A stretch of 64,000 nucleotides of DNA from assembly GCF_013414195.1 (NCBI RefSeq), contig NZ_JAATTV010000009.1, positions 62,001 to 126,000 on the forward strand, in the 5' to 3' direction. Under the pieces are notes generated by a model. That model was not told the DNA's origin. It ran no database searches and saw nothing but the letters and a program-made list of their open reading frames with translations. Positions 10,221 to 20,867 of this stretch are shown one piece after another. Origin of the DNA: Psychrobacter sp. BI730 (GTDB lineage: Bacteria > Pseudomonadota > Gammaproteobacteria > Pseudomonadales > Moraxellaceae). The position numbers and the translations under genes were made by a program. The first letter of the stretch is position 1, and the number at the start of each line of letters is the position of its first letter.

Positions 10221-12020
10221 TTAGCTATCAACTTGCAACACAGCTAAGAAGGCTTCTTGTGGAATTTCCACGTTACCTACTTGCTTCATACGTTTTTTAC
10301 CAGCTTTTTGCTTAGACAGTAGCTTTTTCTTACGTGATACATCGCCACCATAGCATTTTGCTAATACGTCTTTACGCATGGCTTTTACCGTACTACGACC
10401 AATGATTTGGCTACCGATAGCTGCTTGAATGGCGACATCAAACATTTGGCGCGGAATCAGCTCTTTCATCTTAGTAACTAGAGCATTACCACGATAACGT
10501 GATTGGGTTTCGTGCACGATCATCGCTAAGGCATCGACTTTATCGCCATTGATTAGTACATCAACTCTCACCAACTTATCGGCTTGATAGCGCTCAAAGT
10601 TATAGTCTAACGATGCAAAACCACGTGAGACCGACTTTAAGCGATCAAAGAAATCCATGACAACTTCGCCCATTGGAATATCGAATATAAGCTGCACTTG
10701 TCGACCCATAAAACGCATATCAACCTGAACGCCGCGACGCTCAATACATAGCGTCATCACATTGCCTAAGAACTCTTGCGGTACTAAAATCTGACAGCGG
10801 GCAATTGGTTCACGGAACTCTTCAATGTTGTTTGGCTCAGGTAGATGTGATGGGTTATCTACATAGATTACATCACCGTTCTTTTTCTCAATTTCGTAAA
10901 TAACTGAGGGCGCTGTAGTAATCAAATCTAGATCATATTCACGCTCTAGACGCTCTTGGATAATCTCCATGTGCAGCATACCCAAGAAGCCACAGCGGAA
11001 ACCAAAGCCAAGCGCATCCGACGTATCTGGCTCAAAAAACAGCGAAGCATCGTTGATTTGCAGTTTTTGCAAAGCTTCACGGAATTTTTCAAAATCACTC
11101 GAATCTACTGGGAACATACCAGAATAGACTTGTGGCGTGACTTGTTTAAAACCTGGGATACGATCCACATCAGGGGTTTTAGCATGAGTGATAGTATCGC
11201 CTACCGGCGCTCCGGCAATATCCTTAATACCCGCAATAACAAAGCCGACTTCCCCTGCTTCTAAAACACCCGTATCTACAGGCTTAGGGGTAAAGACACC
11301 AATCGAGCCAACCAGATGTGCCTCTTGAGTCGATTTGATATACAACTTGTCACCTTTACGTATAGTACCTTCACGCACCCGTACCAATGAGACCACACCC
11401 AAATAATTATCGAACCAAGAGTCAATAATTAGTGCTTGCAATGGTGCTTCACGATCACCAGTTGGTGCCGGAATAAACTCTACTAGCGCTTCTAGCAGCT
11501 TATCAACACCCAGACCAGATTTGGCTGATACTCGCGGTGCATCAACTGCATCGATACCGATAATATCTTCAATTTCTTGAATGACGCGCTCAGGCTCGAC
11601 TTGCGGCAAATCAATCTTATTTAACACCGCCATGACTTCTAAGCCTTGATCAACGGCTGTATAGCAATTGGCCACTGACTGCGCTTCTACGCCTTGAGCG
11701 GCATCAACAACCAATAGCGCGCCTTCGCAAGCCGCTAATGAGCGCGACACTTCATAGGAAAAATCGACGTGACCCGGGGTATCAATAAAGTTAAGCTGAT
11801 AGCGCTCACCATTTGGATGATCATAAAACAGTGTTACTGACTGTGCTTTGATAGTGATACCGCGCTCACGCTCAATATCCATTGAGTCGAGTACCTGCGC
11901 CTGCATCTCGCGATCTTGCAAGGCACCGCACATTTGAATAAAACGATCGGCAAGCGTCGACTTACCATGATCAATGTGGGCAATGATTGAAAAGTTACGA
12001 ATATTGGCTAATGCAGTCAC
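10221..12020 (-). CDS. lepA: Elongation factor 4 (LepA)
   Basis: Ribosome-dependent GTPase related to EF-G that remodels or back-translocates stalled ribosomes and aids initiation. The 599-aa product has P-loop [10 protein letters not shown] (about 14-23), [20 protein letters not shown], and the LepA-specific C-terminal domain (QRKRMK-like basic stretch [15 protein letters not shown] near the end). Length matches the family (about 600). It is the first gene of the minus-strand run lepA-lepB-DUF4845-rnc-era-recO-pdxJ. A longer gap (362 bp) upstream suggests that the main promoter lies there. Confidence 0.97.
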   Translation of the reverse strand: MTALANIRNFSIIAHIDHGKSTLADRFIQMCGALQDREMQAQVLDSMDIERERGITIKAQSVTLFYDHPNGERYQLNFIDTPGHVDFSYEVSRSLAACEGALLVVDAAQGVEAQSVANCYTAVDQGLEVMAVLNKIDLPQVEPERVIQEIEDIIGIDAVDAPRVSAKSGLGVDKLLEALVEFIPAPTGDREAPLQALIIDSWFDNYLGVVSLVRVREGTIRKGDKLYIKSTQEAHLVGSIGVFTPKPVDTGVLEAGEVGFVIAGIKDIAGAPVGDTITHAKTPDVDRIPGFKQVTPQVYSGMFPVDSSDFEKFREALQKLQINDASLFFEPDTSDALGFGFRCGFLGMLHMEIIQERLEREYDLDLITTAPSVIYEIEKKNGDVIYVDNPSHLPEPNNIEEFREPIARCQILVPQEFLGNVMTLCIERRGVQVDMRFMGRQVQLIFDIPMGEVVMDFFDRLKSVSRGFASLDYNFERYQADKLVRVDVLINGDKVDALAMIVHETQSRYRGNALVTKMKELIPRQMFDVAIQAAIGSQIIGRSTVKAMRKDVLAKCYGGDVSRKKKLLSKQKAGKKRMKQVGNVEIPQEAFLAVLQVDS

Positions 12021-12382
12021 AAAGCGCCTACTAAATTAAGGGTGATAGAGTAATAAAACTAAAAAATAAATACTGTCAGATGCAATTGATAACGTGCTTG
12101 TACTCTTTGAAGGTTAACCGTTATAACAAGCCGATCGGGCTAATACTACCGTCTAAAATCCATAGTCAAGCACATTAACTCTTATGCGTAGACATAAAAG
12201 AGTATTCTAGCAGTTTTCCACTGCAAAGTAAGGCGATTTTGTTAGAAGAGATGTGACTTACAGATGAAATGACAAGCTAAAAAAGGATAACGCAACAATC
12301 GTTACACTTGTTGAACTTCGTTTCTTTATATAGATACTATTATAATTACTATGACTTCTTAGAAACAAAAGCGAATAAATGA
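12021..12382. other. Intergenic region kpsS-lepA
   Basis: 362 bp. It should hold the lepA promoter and the 3' untranslated part of kpsS. An imperfect inverted repeat (ACTCTTATG/CATAAAAGAGT, 12178-12207) is present but lacks a T tract. No open frame or RNA gene was recognised. Confidence 0.4.
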
Positions 12383-13624
12383 CTAGGGTAAATTGGTTTT
12401 AGACATATCTACGTCTGTAGTTTCACTGCCATTTTGGTACAGATACTTATACATCCATGGCGATCTGCCATAAAAAGCACCATTTATTTGAGTTTGCTCT
12501 ATCAAGTACTCACGAAATCTCAAATAAAATTCATTATCTGGGCCCTTAGGCTGCTGCCAAAAATCATCAAGCGGCTTTTGATCTGTTAGCTTAGGAATAT
12601 CGTAAATTGCACGACCCATAACCTTAGTAGGTTTCTTATGATAAACCGACTGCAAGCCTGTCGTACTGTTAATAGTCACCATGCCAATACTACACTTCAT
12701 CAAAGTTGGCAGGTGCATATCACAACCATAGAAAACACGGTGAGATACTTGATAGCGCTCAGCTAGGCTAGCTACCAGCTCCCGATAGTCTCTATGACCA
12801 CGATCCAATGGATGATGCTTAAACACGAGTAACTGTTTTTGCTTAGCAAATTTTGCAAAGCTTGCGATAGACTCATCAATGAACTGTACCACATCACGAT
12901 AATCACTATGATGGGTAATCTGTGAGTCATTATGCACTTGCAAACTAATCAAAAAGTAATTGTTACTTTCTTGCTTGGTCAGTCTATTTTGCAATTGTTT
13001 GTCTGGTAAATACCCTCGAAGCTTCCGCCACGGTGCTTTTAACCAAGCGATGGCCTCTTGCCAGGCGGTCATACCACGATAATGCGAATAATGTGGATAA
13101 CGGCTTTTATAAAGCCAAGCAATAATGTAATAGACGATGGCTGCGATACTGAGGCGATAAAATCGATTATGTGTGTATAAAGGCTGATCATTGGCTTTCT
13201 TAAGCGCTTTAATCTCAGCAGTGTTTAGGCGTGAATAACCGTTAATCCCATGTTCTTGCAAGGTAATATAATCAGGACGTAGATACCCTTCTTCAAAAAC
13301 AAAAAATGAAATACCCAATTTTTCACTGATACACGCTGCTTGAGTATGATGCGGTCGACAATCGCCAAAACATACAATCGCATCAATGGCATTTTCTTTA
13401 ATGAACGCCTGCAACCAAGAAGAAAATTGCGCTAATGTATTGGTATATTCGTAGGTATTGTCGTGATGGTAAAAAAAGGCATCGCCTGCATTAAAATTGA
13501 TTTTGCTTACTTTAATGTCTTGAATTTGCAAGAATGACGAAAAGCGATTAAAAAACCCACCCATTTTCCCTTGTAGTAGCAAGACATGTCGATGAGTAAG
13601 CAAGTGAGACATCGAAGCTGCCAT
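12383..13624 (-). CDS. kpsS: KpsS-like capsule polysaccharide export/Kdo transferase
   Basis: Member of the Capsule_synth (KpsS/LipB) family. Enzymes of this family add the first beta-Kdo residue of the poly-Kdo linker to lysophosphatidylglycerol in group 2 capsules; cytoplasmic face of the inner membrane. Visible motifs: HVLLLQGKMGGFF at the N-terminus (family hallmark), CFGDCRPHH, FEEGYLRPDYITLQ and FKHHPLDRGHRDY, then GCDMHLPTLM and a TINSTTG loop. The 413 aa match KpsS. An internal Met at residue 5 (13612) just before SHLLTHRH is an alternative start. It is the last gene of the kpsMTEDCS run. Confidence 0.9.
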   Translation of the reverse strand: MAASMSHLLTHRHVLLLQGKMGGFFNRFSSFLQIQDIKVSKINFNAGDAFFYHHDNTYEYTNTLAQFSSWLQAFIKENAIDAIVCFGDCRPHHTQAACISEKLGISFFVFEEGYLRPDYITLQEHGINGYSRLNTAEIKALKKANDQPLYTHNRFYRLSIAAIVYYIIAWLYKSRYPHYSHYRGMTAWQEAIAWLKAPWRKLRGYLPDKQLQNRLTKQESNNYFLISLQVHNDSQITHHSDYRDVVQFIDESIASFAKFAKQKQLLVFKHHPLDRGHRDYRELVASLAERYQVSHRVFYGCDMHLPTLMKCSIGMVTINSTTGLQSVYHKKPTKVMGRAIYDIPKLTDQKPLDDFWQQPKGPDNEFYLRFREYLIEQTQINGAFYGRSPWMYKYLYQNGSETTDVDMSKTNLP

Positions 13625-13769
13625 AGTACTGGGCTACCATTAAATGAGAAAATAAGAGATAAAAATGAGAAAGGTCATGCAACCGTGCGAAAACACATAG
13701 CGTAAAAATGATTATACCGAAAAAGCACCTATTTGTCGCAATGCAATTATACGGTGCTACTCTGGTAAA

Positions 13770-16274
13770 TCAACGAGACATTTTACGCAATTTTTGTTGC
13801 CATCGATGACGTTGCTGCATAAAACGTGTGGTCGCGTGACGTTTAAACTTTGTAGGTAAAGACGAGTTCACAGTCTTAGCTGAACTATTTGAAGTACTAG
13901 CCATTTCAGATTGCGATTCTTCACTATTCGCAAGCAGATGCGAGTCTTTGAGAGGGTATAAATAATCGATCACCTGTTCTACTTGTGCTAATCCATAGCC
14001 ATCAGGCAGACGATACAACGGATAACATGTAAGCGCGCCATATATTAGCTGCTCAAAAGTCAAAGGTATATCTCGTTGACGTCTTTTTAGATAGGTAGCT
14101 TTTGGTAACGACTGCTCGTCAATATCTATGGTCAACCCCCAACCTGCATAAAATGGTAAACCATAGCAGGTGACGTCCAATCCACGCAGCAACGCTTCAA
14201 AACCAGTCAGTGAGCTGATCGTATGAACCTCATCCACCCATTCTAAACAATCAGGCATGGCAGTATCGTAGGCAACCGCTTGAACTTGTTGTAGATGAGC
14301 TTCTGATACCTTACCTGCTCTCAATCCTGCTTCGACATCAGGATGCGGCTTATAAATCAAATAAGCGTCTGGGTTATCTTGTCGTACACGTTCGATCAGA
14401 CCACTGTTTGTCTTTATTGTAGAGCCGCAGTACTGTACTGACAAATCGTCCTCTACCTGACCGATAATAAGAACGCGTCGTCTCCCAGATATTTTGGCAT
14501 CCTGCATCCACGAATTATTTTGAATGCTAGAAACATCTATACCCGCCCCAACATTGTATTTACTTACCCGCTGATTCAGCAGTTTATCTTGCAGTTTTTT
14601 TACGCGAAGACGCTGTTCAGAACTTAATGGCTGACAATTTTGCAGCAATGTTTCTAAGTCTGAAGGTTGGGTCGCATCGTAATAAATACCTTGTTTATCT
14701 ATGACAACAGACAGTGGCGCCAGTAAAGTAGCACCTAAACCATTTGATCGGATAAACCCATCTTCCATACAATAAATAGCTGGCATATCTAAGCTTTGTT
14801 CAGCAAGTTTACTCTGTAGCTTCTTCTGTACTTGCTGGCGTTTAGCCAAACCCCATACCAATAAAGGTTCGCTGAAATTGACACGGAAATGGTCTGGATG
14901 TAGAAGGTTTTTTAGACGCGGTTTTGGTTTAACGAATAATGTCGTACGCGGTAGGTCTGTAAAGGCTTTGACAAATGGCAACTTCCAACGACTAAATTCA
15001 TATACTGTTAAATCGCCTTCAAAGCGCGCTTGCCATCGCCGATTGGTCACTAGCCATTCGATGGCTGCATCGATATCACAAGCTTGTTTCGTTGCTGGAT
15101 CTACATAACGACTGTAATCAATATAAGCACTATAAAATAATGTTTCTAATGACGTTTCAAGCGTCTTATGTGACGTCGCAGGAAACATTGCTAAGTTCGA
15201 AAAACTTTTATTGTTGAGAAGTATCGCAGCTGATGCTAAACGACGTTTCTGAACTGATCTAAGTAGGTTTTTAGGTGCGTTAGTATCATCGGTCAGCCCC
15301 CAACCGCTGTACCAGCTGACCCCGAAGCAATGCACCTTTTTACCTAGCATTAATGCTTCAAAGCCCATATGTGAGCTGACAGTATAGACCTCACTTACTT
15401 GTTTAAGCAGCTCAATAGGATTGAGAGACTCAGTCAATAACCTAACGTTTTTAGGCAGCTTTAAGTTGGATAAGTAGCCTGATTTTGATGCAGGATGAGC
15501 CTTTATCCAAATATGGGCGTTAGGATGGTTGCGACATGCAGATTTTAGCATCTTCTTAAATTGACGTTTATTCGCACCAGCGCCTTTAACAGAGGCATCA
15601 CCCGCTACTTGGTCAATCAACAGGATATGTGATTGTGCAGCGTTTTCTTTTTCGTTAATATTTTCTTCATTAATCAATTTATCCAACGACGGACAATCGA
15701 TTATGGAATTATATTTACTCAGTTTTTCTTCGCATATATGTGCCATCAGATGATGAGCACGTGCCTCGCCTGCCGCGCGATCATTGCTAGTACTCTTGGT
15801 ACGCTCAACAATCAACTGCTCGAGGCGTGAGTGGTGCGTCACATCAAAGTAGATGCCAACATCATCGACAACCACGCTTAAACCATAGCGACTACTAATA
15901 CCTGAATCCAATGAACGCAAAAATCCATCTTCAATACTTAATGTATTCAGGTCCTGACGAGTGGCAGCTTTATCAGCTCGTTGAAAGCTTTTCTTGTGCC
16001 CCCATCCAATAAATGCCTCAAGTTGTGGTTTTTTCTTGCGATTTATCAGGCTTTGTTGCAAGCCTGACCATGGATACCAGCGTTGGATATCAGCTTGCAA
16101 TACTTGCGAGAGTAGCAAGTTATTGCGGCACATACCTTTACCAACTACTGCCAGTTGCTTTGGTGATTGGTACTGTGACGATGGCGAAAGTAGCGCATGA
16201 TCAGAGGTGGACATAGTAGATACCTTGATTTCATTCGCTGCTTCTTTTGCCATATCTTTGATACCTTTACTCAT
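13770..16274 (-). CDS. kpsC: KpsC-like capsule export protein with two Kdo-transferase domains
   Basis: Large family member with two tandem Capsule_synth domains. In characterised KpsC each half is a beta-Kdo glycosyltransferase, together extending the linker that joins the capsule to its lipid. The duplication is directly visible: SIEDGFLRS (about residue 133) in the first half and CMEDGFIRSNGLG in the second, and two copies of a DQVAGDAS/GQVEDDLS-like element with KPHPD or KAHPAS. Two copies of a GFEALLRG or GFEALMLG segment and of FYAGWGL or WYSGWGL confirm it. The 834 aa exceed E. coli KpsC (about 675), partly through an N-terminal extension and a basic Ser-rich tail. Confidence 0.92.
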   Translation of the reverse strand: MSKGIKDMAKEAANEIKVSTMSTSDHALLSPSSQYQSPKQLAVVGKGMCRNNLLLSQVLQADIQRWYPWSGLQQSLINRKKKPQLEAFIGWGHKKSFQRADKAATRQDLNTLSIEDGFLRSLDSGISSRYGLSVVVDDVGIYFDVTHHSRLEQLIVERTKSTSNDRAAGEARAHHLMAHICEEKLSKYNSIIDCPSLDKLINEENINEKENAAQSHILLIDQVAGDASVKGAGANKRQFKKMLKSACRNHPNAHIWIKAHPASKSGYLSNLKLPKNVRLLTESLNPIELLKQVSEVYTVSSHMGFEALMLGKKVHCFGVSWYSGWGLTDDTNAPKNLLRSVQKRRLASAAILLNNKSFSNLAMFPATSHKTLETSLETLFYSAYIDYSRYVDPATKQACDIDAAIEWLVTNRRWQARFEGDLTVYEFSRWKLPFVKAFTDLPRTTLFVKPKPRLKNLLHPDHFRVNFSEPLLVWGLAKRQQVQKKLQSKLAEQSLDMPAIYCMEDGFIRSNGLGATLLAPLSVVIDKQGIYYDATQPSDLETLLQNCQPLSSEQRLRVKKLQDKLLNQRVSKYNVGAGIDVSSIQNNSWMQDAKISGRRRVLIIGQVEDDLSVQYCGSTIKTNSGLIERVRQDNPDAYLIYKPHPDVEAGLRAGKVSEAHLQQVQAVAYDTAMPDCLEWVDEVHTISSLTGFEALLRGLDVTCYGLPFYAGWGLTIDIDEQSLPKATYLKRRQRDIPLTFEQLIYGALTCYPLYRLPDGYGLAQVEQVIDYLYPLKDSHLLANSEESQSEMASTSNSSAKTVNSSLPTKFKRHATTRFMQQRHRWQQKLRKMSR

Positions 16275-16328
16275 TGGTTTTGGTTAAATTCGTTCAACAG
16301 TCATCGTTAAGTCATGACTGGCTAACCG

Positions 16329-18101
16329 TTATAGATCTAAAACTACCTTGGCAGCAATTGCTAACTGATAAACAATCTGTGATAGACCGCGCGCAATCTC
16401 CACACGCTTAGTTTTGACTTTCGGTAATACCATAATCTCGTCACCCTGCTGGATACGATACGCAGTATTGACCACTTGGCTCGCTCCATTTTGATGAATA
16501 ATTAAGATATCCTTTGTATCAGCGTTATCAGAGAAACCACCAGAATTAGCCACATAATCCCCAACGGTATAGTCAGGATTAAAGGTAAGTGCCCCTTGTG
16601 CTCGTACTTGACCATTGACTGTAATGACTGATGTTTGGGCTGGTATCTCAATGATGTCGCCTTGTTGCAGAATAATATCTTGCCATGAGTTTGGTACCAC
16701 AACGATTTGACCATCGGTTTGTACATTACGAGCTTTGGCGACGAACTGTTTGACCAATGCTGCATCATCTTGACGTAGTGCAGCTTCTTCACGAGTCGTT
16801 GACTGGGTAGCAAGTGTTAGCTCTTCTAGACGATCGAGCGACTCGTTAATCATGCGTTTTTGTTGTTCAGCAACAGATTCGCGGTAGATTGTTAAATGCG
16901 TCAATTTCGCCAATGGGCTTGGCTGTAATTGTGGCACGATATCTTTTAGACGCGCGCCATATGGCACAACCATCGCGCCATTACCAGTATGCGCACCTTT
17001 TACCTGTACAGCGATGGTGCCTGCATAACGATCTGAGGTTACTACCATTTGATCGCCGTTATAGACAGGAACGTTTTGGGCTTCACTTAATGAGTAGTAC
17101 TCTGCCGTTTGTGCGCGCCCTGCACTACGAGTGATACTGACATTAGTAGCATTGGCTGCCGGATTAGACACTTGCAACACGTCACCAATAGTCAGATCAC
17201 TCACATCGAACTCGAAGGTATATTCGTTTTGAACTTGACCGCTTACCACAAATGTCTTTTTCTGTGGTGCCACGGTGATGACATCACCATCACGAAATGA
17301 AAAAGCCTGTAATTTACCTGCTAGCAAAAAGTCATATAAATTGACTTGCTGTAGCATTTGACCATTGCGCTTGATTTGAATGTCGATATAACTACCGCGT
17401 GTTGGGTCAACGCCGCCTGCTCTATCTAAATAAGACAATACCGAGTCTGCTGCTAGACCACCGTAATAGCCTGGCTGCTTAACAAAACCTGTGACGAATA
17501 CTTTAACGGGTTGCGCCTGCTCTAATGAAGCATAAACCCCTACATTCGAGCGGTAGATACGACTGACAGCATTTTTGACCACGTTTTGTAAGCTGCCATT
17601 TTGCACACCAGAGACGCGGACTGGTCCAACGTTCGGTAAGAAAATATTACCTTGTGGATCGACGGTCATGGTAGCAGCATACTGGTAAGCGCCCCACATT
17701 CTTACTTGGACGTTATCGCCAGGGTTAATCACATAACTGTCATTAAAGGTAGAGCCTGAAGTCGTCGAAAATGCCCCACGGAACAATTGCTCACCGAACA
17801 TCATATCTTGAGTTTTAATATCTTGATAAGGACGCGTGGTATTAATAACTGACTGACTTGGTAAGCTTGCTGCGTTAACCGCTTCTTGGGTTGTTGCTTG
17901 CCCTGGTACTGCCCCAGCAAATGCTTGGGTAGACACGTTAATATTGCTCTGGTTCTGAGATTGACTCATGTTATTACTGCTTGTGCCAAAGCCTGAACCT
18001 GATATTTGATCTGCATAACTGCTTGCAGCTGTTGCAGACATACTAGTCGCCGCCATTGCCAAACTTGTCGCTATCACGATAGAACGTGGTTTCATATTCA
18101 T
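16329..18101 (-). CDS. kpsD: KpsD-like polysaccharide export periplasmic/outer-membrane protein
   Basis: Capsule export protein of the outer-membrane polysaccharide export family, forming the periplasm-to-outer-membrane part of the export channel. The 590-aa product has a Sec signal peptide (about residues 1-26, ending SATA), then a Poly_export domain (YVINPGDNVQVRMWGAYQ) and SLBB beta-grasp domains (VFVTGFVKQPGYYGG, FVVSGQVQNEYTFEF, ITVNGQVRAQGALTF). There is no lipobox Cys, so unlike Wza it is not a lipoprotein, which fits KpsD. It lies between kpsE and kpsC, with a gap of about 55 bp on each side. Confidence 0.92.
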   Translation of the reverse strand: MNMKPRSIVIATSLAMAATSMSATAASSYADQISGSGFGTSSNNMSQSQNQSNINVSTQAFAGAVPGQATTQEAVNAASLPSQSVINTTRPYQDIKTQDMMFGEQLFRGAFSTTSGSTFNDSYVINPGDNVQVRMWGAYQYAATMTVDPQGNIFLPNVGPVRVSGVQNGSLQNVVKNAVSRIYRSNVGVYASLEQAQPVKVFVTGFVKQPGYYGGLAADSVLSYLDRAGGVDPTRGSYIDIQIKRNGQMLQQVNLYDFLLAGKLQAFSFRDGDVITVAPQKKTFVVSGQVQNEYTFEFDVSDLTIGDVLQVSNPAANATNVSITRSAGRAQTAEYYSLSEAQNVPVYNGDQMVVTSDRYAGTIAVQVKGAHTGNGAMVVPYGARLKDIVPQLQPSPLAKLTHLTIYRESVAEQQKRMINESLDRLEELTLATQSTTREEAALRQDDAALVKQFVAKARNVQTDGQIVVVPNSWQDIILQQGDIIEIPAQTSVITVNGQVRAQGALTFNPDYTVGDYVANSGGFSDNADTKDILIIHQNGASQVVNTAYRIQQGDEIMVLPKVKTKRVEIARGLSQIVYQLAIAAKVVLDL

Positions 18102-18156
18102 GAGTTATATTCCTTTCCTGATCTATCGATCATTACTGATATCTGGTTTTTCAAGA

Positions 18157-19272
18157 TTAGCTACGGTGATCACGGACAACTGCCATTACCAAACGTACAA
18201 ATCCGTATAGCATTAAGAGCAACGCAAGCGATGTCCAAATAAGATACGCTTGGCGCGGATAAGTTGCATCTTCAGCTTCGTAGGGCGTTGAGATCACAAT
18301 CAAGTTTTTCATTTTCTTGAATGCTTCTAGTCTTGATTTTTCAAGCGATGACAACGACAATTTATACAATTCGGTAGCAAAATCCACATCTGCCTTGATG
18401 GTCTCAAACTGTACCGCTTGACGGTTCAACTTGGTTGTATTTGGCGAGGTCAATTTGGTTTGTTCTTGAGTGATTTGCTCTTCAACGGCCTTTATCTGGC
18501 TTCTTAGTGAAACCACTTGCGGCGCATCTGGATTTAGATAACTGAGTAACTGGCGCTCTTCGGTACGCAACGAGCTTAATTGTGCTTGTAAGCTACCAAT
18601 TAACTGATTGACGATCTGTGCATTGGCCTGTGGATCATAGATTTCGTTTTCGTTCTGATAGTTTAATAGCTGCTCTTTGGCATCATTTAGGCGCTCTTCT
18701 GATTCATTTAACTGAGTTTCTGCAAACGCCAATTGATCACGAGCTACTTCTTGCGAAATACGGTTTACGAACTGTTCAGACTCTCCCAAGATAGCTTTGT
18801 TCAGCTCAAAAGCATACTTTGAGTCAAAGCCTTCTGTTGATACCGAAAGCACATAGCTCTGCTCATCGAGATCAATGTGAACCCGTTTCTTGAAGTATTC
18901 GAGCAAATCTTCCTGAGTCGCATCAGGATCGATTTCATAAATAGGGTCTGAACCATCAACATGGTAAGCTTCACGAAATTTAAACTTATTATCGAGTCGC
19001 TTCACCATATCATTCGACAAAATATACTCTGTCAAATAGGTCGCATCTTCTTTACTGGTACTATTAACGCCCAATAGAGCTGATAGTCCGCCACCAGATG
19101 GTACGCTAGACTCGCTAACCTGCTTAACCACTACATCTGCAGTAGAAACAAATCTTGGGTGGGCTATAGTCATGACATAGAATATCACCAACACCCAAGG
19201 CAAAATCACTAAGCCGATGAAAAGCGAAAAATTGAGTATGTTATTTTTTTGCTTTGTGGACATGCTTTTCAT
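18157..19272 (-). CDS. kpsE: KpsE-like capsule export inner-membrane protein
   Basis: Polysaccharide co-polymerase/export family protein that bridges the ABC transporter and the outer-membrane channel. Two membrane segments frame a periplasmic domain: about 16-36 (LFIGLVILPWVLVIFYVM) and about 344-362 (AYLIWTSLALLLMLYGF). The middle is a long coiled coil (about 170-300) rich in Glu/Gln. The 371 aa match KpsE. The start overlaps the 3' end of kpsT by 32 bp if ATG 19272 is used, or 23 bp if ATG 19263 (Met4) is used; neither has an obvious ribosome site, which suggests translational coupling. Confidence 0.9.
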   Translation of the reverse strand: MKSMSTKQKNNILNFSLFIGLVILPWVLVIFYVMTIAHPRFVSTADVVVKQVSESSVPSGGGLSALLGVNSTSKEDATYLTEYILSNDMVKRLDNKFKFREAYHVDGSDPIYEIDPDATQEDLLEYFKKRVHIDLDEQSYVLSVSTEGFDSKYAFELNKAILGESEQFVNRISQEVARDQLAFAETQLNESEERLNDAKEQLLNYQNENEIYDPQANAQIVNQLIGSLQAQLSSLRTEERQLLSYLNPDAPQVVSLRSQIKAVEEQITQEQTKLTSPNTTKLNRQAVQFETIKADVDFATELYKLSLSSLEKSRLEAFKKMKNLIVISTPYEAEDATYPRQAYLIWTSLALLLMLYGFVRLVMAVVRDHRS

Positions 19273-19912
19273 AAACTTTAATCGCTTCTGTTATATCATC
19301 AAACACATGTGCTGTCTGATCCATTAATACAATACCAATGTCGCAGCTTGCAGTTATATCTTTTAAACTGTGAGATACCATTAGTACTCCAGACGTTTCT
19401 TTTCGAGCCTTCAAAATCTCTCTTGATCTTTTTTTGAAGGCTGCATCACCAACAGCACCCACTTCATCAAGCATATAGTAATCAAAATCAAAAGCTAAAC
19501 TTAATCCAAAGACAAGCCTTGACCTCATACCAGATGAGTAACTACGTACAGGCATATCGAAATACTTACCGATATCTGCAAACTCTTCGACAAAACGAAT
19601 TTTTTCGTCGATATAAGGACCGCTTGAATAAAGACGACAAACAAAACGTACGTTTTGACGACCGGTCAAACTCCCTTGAAAACCACCTGCCACCCCTACT
19701 GGCCAAGAGATGGTTGAGTCGCTAATAATTTCACCGTGGTCTGGCTCATCAAGGCCACATATAATACGTAGCAAGGTTGACTTGCCCGCACCGTTACGAC
19801 CTAACAAACCAACACTTTGCTTATCACCAATGGTTAGATTCAAGTCTTTAAACAGATAATGCCGACCTTTTGTAGTCATAAATGACTTTGAAACATTCTT
19901 AACTTCAATCAT
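19241..19912 (-). CDS. kpsT: KpsT-like capsule export ABC ATPase
   Basis: ATP-binding subunit of the capsule export ABC transporter. The 223-aa protein has Walker A GRNGAGKST (38-46), ABC signature YSSGMRSRL, Walker B region YYMLDEVGAVGD and the H-loop MVSHSL. The DEVGAVGDAAF segment after Walker B is characteristic of the capsule/O-antigen exporters (KpsT, RfbE group). Length matches KpsT (about 219-224). It follows kpsM after about 57 bp and overlaps kpsE. Confidence 0.94.
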   Translation of the reverse strand: MIEVKNVSKSFMTTKGRHYLFKDLNLTIGDKQSVGLLGRNGAGKSTLLRIICGLDEPDHGEIISDSTISWPVGVAGGFQGSLTGRQNVRFVCRLYSSGPYIDEKIRFVEEFADIGKYFDMPVRSYSSGMRSRLVFGLSLAFDFDYYMLDEVGAVGDAAFKKRSREILKARKETSGVLMVSHSLKDITASCDIGIVLMDQTAHVFDDITEAIKVYEKHVHKAKK

Positions 19913-19969
19913 TTATTTACCATAAATTATCAATAACATGAATAAAATATCGATTAAATTTCAATCTAC

Positions 19970-20782
19970 TTACTTAGAACGTATCAGATCTTTTTCAACT
20001 GCTTTATACATCAGAAGCCCTAAAAAATTTATACCAATTGTCCACTCTAAAAAATAACCTATATCAATGTGATAGGAGGGATAATTTGGGGCTAGAGAGT
20101 GTTTTATAAGCTCCAAATTGTGCACTAATGGATTATATAACAAATAACTAAAATAAGGTTCTGGAACAATAAGTAAAGGGAAAATAACACCTGAAGTAAA
20201 ATATAGAATTGTAAAAAATATTGTTATTACTTTAGATATCTCACCACCATAATGTCCAACAACCATCATAATAAGCGCTGTGCCAAATCCAAATAAAAAA
20301 AGTGTTATCCAGCAAAAAATAACAATATGTAAGTTACCTAGACTTGGAAATATACCGAAAAAAGACAATCCAGCTAATAATAAGATAAAAGTAAAAAAAT
20401 AAATAATAAGTTCAAGAAATGAGCGAGCAATAATAACATCTATATGCCGAATTGCTCTATATATAAGCAAGCCACGATTACCTTCGACAGCACCTAGCGC
20501 TCTCGTTGCCATCTTTTGGAACATACGAAAAGGTACCATGCCTGCTACTAAAAATAACGAGAAATTCATACCTGGTATTAGGCGCTCACGAAAGGCACCG
20601 AAAATCACCAAGAATATTAGAATTTGAAAAATAACCTCTAACGGCGCCCATAAATAGCCCAAGCGATAGCCGCCGAAGCGCGTTTGGAGCTCACGCATTA
20701 GTAAAGCATGAAATGCGGCACCCATGACTTTAAGGCCACTACGATGCTGAACAGGACGATAAGGAGGTAATTGTATAGACAT
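19970..20782 (-). CDS. kpsM: KpsM-like capsule export ABC permease
   Basis: ABC-2 type permease forming the inner-membrane channel for the lipid-linked capsule. The product is 270 aa with about six hydrophobic segments, and the N-terminal cytoplasmic stretch ELQTRFGGYRLGYLWAPLEV is the usual ABC-2 signature before the first helix. It is the first gene of the run kpsM-T-E-D-C-S. Base composition is noticeably richer in A/T than in kpsD/kpsC. The upstream leader contains a direct repeat (20868-20916). Confidence 0.93.
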   Translation of the reverse strand: MSIQLPPYRPVQHRSGLKVMGAAFHALLMRELQTRFGGYRLGYLWAPLEVIFQILIFLVIFGAFRERLIPGMNFSLFLVAGMVPFRMFQKMATRALGAVEGNRGLLIYRAIRHIDVIIARSFLELIIYFFTFILLLAGLSFFGIFPSLGNLHIVIFCWITLFLFGFGTALIMMVVGHYGGEISKVITIFFTILYFTSGVIFPLLIVPEPYFSYLLYNPLVHNLELIKHSLAPNYPSYHIDIGYFLEWTIGINFLGLLMYKAVEKDLIRSK

Positions 20783-20867
20783 GGCGTTACAGGACTTTAC
20801 CGAAAACAGCCCCTATGATAAGTAAGCGCGACATAAGTTACAAGAATTAATCTGTACTTAGACAGAT

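Noticed and set aside
12178-12207. Inverted repeat between lepA and kpsS
   Set aside because: Imperfect, with a bulge and no T tract; not a convincing terminator or operator.
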